From Anaerolineales bacterium (GTDB lineage: Bacteria; Chloroflexota; Anaerolineae; Promineifilales; Promineifilaceae), in assembly GCA_020432595.1 (NCBI GenBank), contig JAGQGA010000156.1:1-9655 (forward strand): DNA of 9,655 nucleotides. Direction: 5' to 3'. Below are positions 5,770 through 9,655 of this stretch, piece after piece. A program made the position numbers and the translations under genes. The notes below the pieces were generated by a model, which had not been told where the DNA came from, ran no database searches, and worked only from the letters and a program-made list of their open reading frames with translations. Position 1 is the stretch's first letter. The number at the start of each line of letters is the position of its first letter.

Positions 5770-7014
5770 CTAACTCCACAGCCGATCATGTGACCGCTCA
5801 TTATCCCACGATGTGGACGAGGCAAAAAAGACGGGGGCGGCGGGGTCAAGATGGGCGCGGAACAGGTCATCGTTGATGCCGCTAAACCCCAGCCCCGGCG
5901 TTTCTGGTACACGCACAAAGCCATCTTGAATGAATGGATGTGTCACCCCTTCAATCAGCTCATCCCACCACGCCACGTCCACAGCGTGGTTTTCCAGCAC
6001 CAAAAAGTTTTCTGTGGCGGCAGCGCAGTGGACGTTTGCCAAGAAGGAGATGGGCGAACCGGCGTGGTGCATTGCCATCGCCACGCCATGCTCCTGCGCC
6101 AAATCGCCAATTTTCTTGGTTTCCATGATGCCGCCAGCGGTTGCCAAATCGGGGTGGATGACGGCCACGCCTTTGGCTTCCAGCAGCGGTCGAAACCCTT
6201 CCTTAAGATAAATGTCTTCGCCGGTGCAAATGGGGGTGTTGACCGCCCGCGCCAACCGCGCATACTGCTCGGTGAACTGCCACGGCACCATGTCTTCATA
6301 CCACGCCAGCGAAAAGCGATCCAGCGCTTGCCCCAGCCGAATGCACGATTCGAGGTTGAGGTGGCCGAAATGGTCAACCGCCAGCGGAATTTCATACCCC
6401 ACGGCCTCGCGCACGGCAGCGACATAATCCACCAAATGGGCAATACCGTTGTCGGTGATTTGGATGCCGGTGAACGGGTGCATAACGGTGTGGCTGTCGA
6501 GCATTCCCGGCGGGGCGATGAGTGTGCCGGGAATGTGGCGCAGCAGCCCAATGCCTACGTCCATTTTGAGGAATTTGAACCCCATTGCTATGCGTTCGCG
6601 CAGCCGATGCCCCATTTCCGCCCCATCGGAAACGGAGGGAGTATCGCAATAGCAAAGGATTTTGTCACGGAATTTGCCGCCTGCAAGCTGGTAGGCTGGC
6701 ACGCCATACGCCTTGCCAGCTAGGTCAAACAGCGCCATTTCAATGCCGCTGACTCCACCCCCCTGCCGGCCGTGATGGCCGAACTGCTTGATTTGGCGAA
6801 AAATGGCATCAATATTGCACGGGTTTTGCCCAATGAGGCGGCTTTTGAGCATCAGGGCGTAGCTGCTGCTGGCAAGGTCGCGCACCTCGCCATAGCCGGA
6901 AATGCCCTGGTTGGTATCTATGCGGATGATGCTGGCGCTGAGGGGCAGGTCAACAAGATTGGCAATGCGGAGGTCGGTGATTTTGAGCTGGGAGGGATAG
7001 GATGCGCGTGACAT
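5770..7014 (-). CDS. Mandelate racemase / muconate lactonizing enzyme-type protein (enolase superfamily)
   Basis: A 414-residue cytosolic enzyme that should abstract the alpha-proton of a carboxylate, probably as an acid-sugar dehydratase or a racemase; the substrate is not readable. The N-terminal capping domain covers about 10-125 (GYGEVRD; GGVSGIEMALFDLAGK at 86-101). In the barrel, FKFLKMDV (147-153) places Lys150 at the second-strand position. Likely Mg ligands are Asp214 (AVDHFGHL), Glu240 (WYEDMVPW) and Glu266 (TGEDIY). Asp289 (HPDLATAGG) and His316/His317 (MHHAGSP) fit the Asp-His base pair of the mandelate racemase subgroup. A stretch of ~37 residues (153-190) between the second and third strands is longer than in simple members, as in mannonate dehydratase-like proteins. 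Its ATG directly abuts the upstream gene's TAA, with AGGAA before it, so translation is coupled. It has no AACGGCCGTT copy. The superfamily is firm; the reaction is not. Confidence 0.92.
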   Translation of the reverse strand: MSRASYPSQLKITDLRIANLVDLPLSASIIRIDTNQGISGYGEVRDLASSSYALMLKSRLIGQNPCNIDAIFRQIKQFGHHGRQGGGVSGIEMALFDLAGKAYGVPAYQLAGGKFRDKILCYCDTPSVSDGAEMGHRLRERIAMGFKFLKMDVGIGLLRHIPGTLIAPPGMLDSHTVMHPFTGIQITDNGIAHLVDYVAAVREAVGYEIPLAVDHFGHLNLESCIRLGQALDRFSLAWYEDMVPWQFTEQYARLARAVNTPICTGEDIYLKEGFRPLLEAKGVAVIHPDLATAGGIMETKKIGDLAQEHGVAMAMHHAGSPISFLANVHCAAATENFLVLENHAVDVAWWDELIEGVTHPFIQDGFVRVPETPGLGFSGINDDLFRAHLDPAAPVFFASSTSWDNERSHDRLWS

Positions 7015-9204
7015 TTATTCCTGGGTGGCTAAATAAAGGATGTTGCCATTGGTCATAAAAATGCGGAGCGGCGTGGGCGCAACGGCGAAATCTTCCATTT
7101 GCGCCATGGGGTCAAAGCCAGTGCTGTCGCTGGCGCGGTATTGGGCAAGAATAGTCCCGCCTTGACTGATTTGGACAATGCGGCTGCTGCCGGGGTCGGC
7201 GACAAAGATGGAGGCGTTGAGACCGCGCCCGATGATTTTGACGTGGTTGGGGGCGATAAGCGGCGTGGTCAGCCCGCCCTCTTGCAGCAGGCTGGCTTCG
7301 TCCCACTGCACGCGGCCGGTGCGGGTGTCGTAGTAGCGTAAACGGCCGTCTTTGTACACCACCACCAAACTCCCATTCTCACTGTAAATGTCAAAATCAA
7401 CCGCATTGGCTAAGTCGGGGTCGTCCACAAAGCTGATGGCGCGGTCGTTGTCGTTGACGTTAAAGCCGTCGCCTTCGGGGAAATATTTCCAAATTTGCCC
7501 CGCGCCAGGATCCAGCACATAGAGCCGTTCGGCAAAGGTGGTGGCGGTGCGAGGGGTGCGCCATTCGCTGGCAAGCCCTAGCGGTACGGCGCGGGTGTCG
7601 GAGAAGTTGGGGAAGTAGGTGAGCAGCGTGCCGCTGCTGTCCAACATTGCCACGCCATCGCGGGAGACATTGAGACCGCGTGGTCGCCAAAGCAGGTCAA
7701 TGATGGTGCTAACCACATGGGTACCAACCGCCTGGCCGCGAAAAACGATCTGTTCTGGGGTATCGCTGCTGAGGGTGGTGTAGCTTTCGTCGGTGGCATG
7801 GTACAGCACCTGGCCGTTGCCGCTGTCGAGAACGTCTATGCCGCCGCTGAACCCTTCACGCAGGGAAACGGCCGTTACCTGCACCCCCTCCTCATAGGTA
7901 AAAAACGGTTCTGCCACCAGCCGCGTCACCCCGTCAATCCGATCTAGCGCCACAAACGCCTCTTGCCGCATCCGGTTTACGTCGACATCGCCGGGGCGAA
8001 TTGTTTCCGCTTCAGCCGCTATTCCCAGCATCAGGTTGTAATATTCGCGGGCGGCATTGACATTATCGCCCGCTTCCTCGGCCAGCACCAAATTGGCGCT
8101 CATGTCCCGCTTGAGCCGGGCAAATTCGTTGATTTCGCTGCGCTGCAAATAAACGCCAGTGACAATGATGCCAAGGATAATGGGGATCAGGATTGCCAGC
8201 AGCGTGGCGGTTAGCAGCCCTGGTTCATCGGGGTCGGCGGGGGCAGCGGTACCCGGCCGCAGCCGACTGAGCAGGTCGGCCAGCCAGCGGGTAAAACGGG
8301 AAAGACCGATGGCAGCGTCGGCCGTAGCTTGACGGGCGCTGTGTTCCACGTCAATGTCGGGCAGCTTGGGGCGGGGAATGCGGAGGGTGGGTTCGGCGCT
8401 GTCGGTGGTGGGGTTGGATTGGGCGCGTAACGGCCGTTTTGCCAAAATTTCCGGCCGTTGGTTAGGCAGCGTGGGCAGTTCGTCAGATGGTGGGGATGTG
8501 GTTGCGGCTGGCTGCGTGGGGGCAACGGCAACCGCCTCGTCGCTAAACTCAATCAGCAGCAGCCGCGCCGAATCGCTGCCTACCAGTTCCCGCAGTGCCT
8601 CCAGCCCCGTTTCCACATCCACATCTACCAGTGCCAAGGCAAGCTGGTCGCTGGGCAAATGGGCAATGCGCGGGTCGGCCAGCAGCAGCATGTCGCCCAA
8701 GTCAATTTGCTGGTGGAAGTAGCGAATGTCCAGCCCGGCAGTGCGGCCAACGGGGGTAATCCGTTCTGGTAGGCGGGCGGGCAGCCGCTCCACGCCAAAT
8801 TGCCGCCCCAGCAATGCCAATGCTTCCCCGGCTTGCAGCATGTAAAGCTCGTTGTTCCGCAGCACGGCGCAGGTGATGGCACCCTCGCGGCTGGGGCCGC
8901 TTTGGCTCAGATTATGGCGCAGCAGCTTTTCGTTGGCCTCAATCAGGGCGCGGCGCAGCCCGGCGGTGACGCTGCCGCTGCTTTGGAAATAGCTTTCGTT
9001 GATGGTGGCAAGGAGGTCGAGGGTGAGAACGGCCGTTTCTTCCACTTTGCCCGTCAAGGTTAAATGGACAAACAAAAAGTCGCGGGCGCGGGAACGGTTG
9101 GCTTTTTTGGGGGCACTGGTGGCAAGGAGGCCGGGAACAGAAACGGCCGTTTGTGCCTGCCCATTCACCACATACAATTGCCCTGTAATCGCCTGAAGTT
9201 CCAT
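7015..9204 (-). CDS. Membrane protein: degenerate PP2C-like domain, TM helix, propeller-like domain
   Basis: 729 residues from the chosen start MELQAITGQLYVV. Residues ~1-220 follow the order of a PP2C/PPM phosphatase fold: LRRALIEANEKLLRHN, then ITCAVLRNNELYML, then LGDMLLLADPR. The metal-binding motifs are lost: GDS is AGEA near 125-128, SDG is ADP at 176-178, and no DGxGG is seen. It is therefore probably a pseudophosphatase that binds a partner rather than dephosphorylating. A Pro/Thr-rich linker (~225-325) leads to one transmembrane helix (~330-352, TLLAILIPIILGIIVTGVYL). After a helical stalk, ~425-729 is beta-rich with short repeats such as GLNVSRDGVAMLD, RLYVLDPGAGQIWKYF and ASIFVADPGSSRIVQI, which suggests a six- or seven-blade NHL-like propeller, probably outside the cell. 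The longer start at 9297 is not preferred: it crosses the likely promoter. It is first in the run of three genes. The architecture is inferred by eye. Confidence 0.82.
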   Translation of the reverse strand: MELQAITGQLYVVNGQAQTAVSVPGLLATSAPKKANRSRARDFLFVHLTLTGKVEETAVLTLDLLATINESYFQSSGSVTAGLRRALIEANEKLLRHNLSQSGPSREGAITCAVLRNNELYMLQAGEALALLGRQFGVERLPARLPERITPVGRTAGLDIRYFHQQIDLGDMLLLADPRIAHLPSDQLALALVDVDVETGLEALRELVGSDSARLLLIEFSDEAVAVAPTQPAATTSPPSDELPTLPNQRPEILAKRPLRAQSNPTTDSAEPTLRIPRPKLPDIDVEHSARQATADAAIGLSRFTRWLADLLSRLRPGTAAPADPDEPGLLTATLLAILIPIILGIIVTGVYLQRSEINEFARLKRDMSANLVLAEEAGDNVNAAREYYNLMLGIAAEAETIRPGDVDVNRMRQEAFVALDRIDGVTRLVAEPFFTYEEGVQVTAVSLREGFSGGIDVLDSGNGQVLYHATDESYTTLSSDTPEQIVFRGQAVGTHVVSTIIDLLWRPRGLNVSRDGVAMLDSSGTLLTYFPNFSDTRAVPLGLASEWRTPRTATTFAERLYVLDPGAGQIWKYFPEGDGFNVNDNDRAISFVDDPDLANAVDFDIYSENGSLVVVYKDGRLRYYDTRTGRVQWDEASLLQEGGLTTPLIAPNHVKIIGRGLNASIFVADPGSSRIVQISQGGTILAQYRASDSTGFDPMAQMEDFAVAPTPLRIFMTNGNILYLATQE

Positions 9205-9229
9205 AACCCCCAAGCATAGCACGACCGTT

Positions 9230-9258
9230 CCATAAAATAAAGAAAAGCGCACGGTCAA
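9230..9258 (-). promoter_or_regulatory. Possible sigma-70-type promoter for the minus-strand gene run
   Basis: On the minus strand, TTGACC (9258-9253; 5 of 6 to TTGACA) is followed after 17 bases by a weak -10, TTATGG (9235-9230), or after 18 by TATGGA. Transcription would start near 9223, about 19 bases before the ATG at 9204. A G-run (9207-9211) is the only SD-like sequence. No other promoter is evident for the three genes. This is a consensus match by eye only. Confidence 0.3.
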
Positions 9259-9306
9259 ATGTGGAAAACAGGTTATACTTGGCTTGCTGCACTGCATCAG
9301 GGGACT

Positions 9307-9359
9307 GGAGATTAGAGATTGGAGATTGGGTAATCTCTAATCCACAATTGCCAATCTCC
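9307..9359. repeat. Decayed inverted heptamer array related to 5715-5767
   Basis: Left arm: GGAGATT, AGAGATT, GGAGATT at 9307-9327. Right arm in seven-base steps: AATCTCT, AATCCAC, AATTGCC, AATCTCC at 9332-9359. An inner stem pairs 9310-9320 with 9332-9342 (11 bp, 11-base loop), and the outer GGAGATT pairs with the last AATCTCC. It lies in the divergent region 9205-9400 between the minus-strand run and the + gene at 9401. Apart from the possible promoter, I see nothing else in that region. Confidence 0.8.
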
Positions 9360-9400
9360 CCAAAACATCAATTCAGCGAACGCACGACGAGGAAAAGCAC

Positions 9401-9655
9401 ATGAAACTGATTATTGCCGGGGAACTCCCGTTTATTGACGAGATTGGCACCCTTTGTTTGCAGGCTGGGCATGACACCCACATCTTTCTGGTAGAGGATT
9501 TTATAGGTGCCCTTGAAAGCGGCTATGAGATGGATAATCTGGCCGATGCCGACATTGTGATTGAGTGCCACAACGAATCTGCTGCCACCAAACATGAGTT
9601 GCTGCTGGCCTTGAGCAGCGTAGTGTCGCCCCAAACGCTCATTTTGTCATCGGTG
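9401..9655 (+). CDS. NAD-binding, 3-hydroxyacyl-CoA dehydrogenase-like protein (3' end outside window)
   Basis: Open from ATG to the last base (85 residues) with a strong SD, GAGGA at 9389-9393, seven bases before the start. It begins with a beta strand, MKLIIAG, then a helix (DEIGTLCLQAGH), a second strand (DTHIFLV), then DADIVIECHNESAATKHELL and a further strand TLILSSV. The order, and especially the D-A-D-I-V-I-E segment followed by K-x-E-L-L, matches the N-terminal Rossmann domain of 3-hydroxyacyl-CoA dehydrogenases (fatty acid beta-oxidation). The dinucleotide loop, however, is AGELPFIDEIG, not GxGxxG, so NAD binding may be altered or lost. It is transcribed away from the minus-strand run. 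Family membership is tentative, because two thirds or more of the protein is probably missing; another Rossmann dehydrogenase is possible. That a real gene starts here is likely. Confidence 0.6.
   Translation, partial: MKLIIAGELPFIDEIGTLCLQAGHDTHIFLVEDFIGALESGYEMDNLADADIVIECHNESAATKHELLLALSSVVSPQTLILSSV

Larger units (their letters stand above)
1903..9151. repeat. Dispersed palindrome AACGGCCGTT, 14 perfect copies
   Basis: Copies start at 1903, 1988, 3492, 3702, 4119, 4395, 4656, 4899, 5367, 5634, 7867, 8429, 9028 and 9142. A near copy ending in C lies at 7341, and a half copy, CGGCCGTT, near 8452. By gene: two in the TPR gene, eight in 3471-5693 and four in 7015-9204. None lies in 1-1750, in the IS remnant and its flanking spacer (2759-3470), in 5770-7014, or after 9151. 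All are in coding sequence; 12 are read as Thr-Ala-Val, one as Asn-Gly-Arg and one as Arg-Pro. About 0.01 copies would be expected by chance in a window this size. Confidence 0.95.

Noticed and set aside
9205..9297. Upstream ATG at 9297 extending the minus-strand membrane protein by 31 residues with a hydrophobic stretch
   Set aside because: The extension covers the likely promoter, gives an odd second hydrophobic segment before a domain that should be cytosolic, and the family-like sequence starts at MELQ.
5715..9359. Heptamer arrays considered as CRISPR
   Set aside because: Units are 7 bases, contiguous and without unique spacers, and no cas-like gene is present.

Overview
The window looks like a piece of a bacterial chromosome or metagenomic contig. 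Most of it is GC-rich, with long genes for membrane, TPR and beta-propeller-like proteins, heptamer repeats between genes and a very frequent 10-bp palindrome. This is compatible with a Chloroflexota (Anaerolineae-like) genome. That assignment is inference from style; there is no rRNA or marker gene to settle it.

Layout, left to right. (1) 1-1736, + strand: a type II restriction-modification pair, a C5-cytosine methyltransferase (5' end outside the window) overlapping a probable PD-(D/E)XK endonuclease by ATGA. This part is visibly more AT-rich and has no copy of the palindrome, so it is probably an acquired cassette. (2) 1751-2758, + strand: a four-helix membrane protein with cytoplasmic TPR repeats, where host-like composition begins. 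(3) 2774-3256: an internally deleted ISAs1-family insertion sequence. Both 14-bp terminal inverted repeats and both ends of the transposase remain, but the catalytic middle is gone. (4) 3257-3470: spacer with a hairpin. (5) 3471-9204, - strand: three genes read in one direction, in transcription order a degenerate PP2C-like / transmembrane / propeller-like protein, an enolase-superfamily (mandelate racemase-type) enzyme starting directly at the previous stop codon, and a large secreted-domain membrane protein of unknown function. A 20-bp perfect hairpin made of GGAGATT heptamers lies between the last two. (6) 9205-9400: divergent intergenic region with a possible promoter and a second, decayed heptamer repeat. 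(7) 9401-9655, + strand: start of an NAD-binding, 3-hydroxyacyl-CoA dehydrogenase-like protein cut by the window edge.

The strongest unexplained signal is the palindrome AACGGCCGTT: 14 perfect copies where chance predicts about 0.01. All are inside coding sequence, 12 of 14 are read as Thr-Ala-Val, and 8 lie in one gene. It is absent from the R-M cassette, the IS remnant and the enolase-type gene. It behaves like the HIP1 palindrome of cyanobacteria. No complete new defence or biosynthetic system is evident. The other main unknowns are the pseudophosphatase-like receptor and the large membrane protein, which share a transcription direction and possibly an operon.
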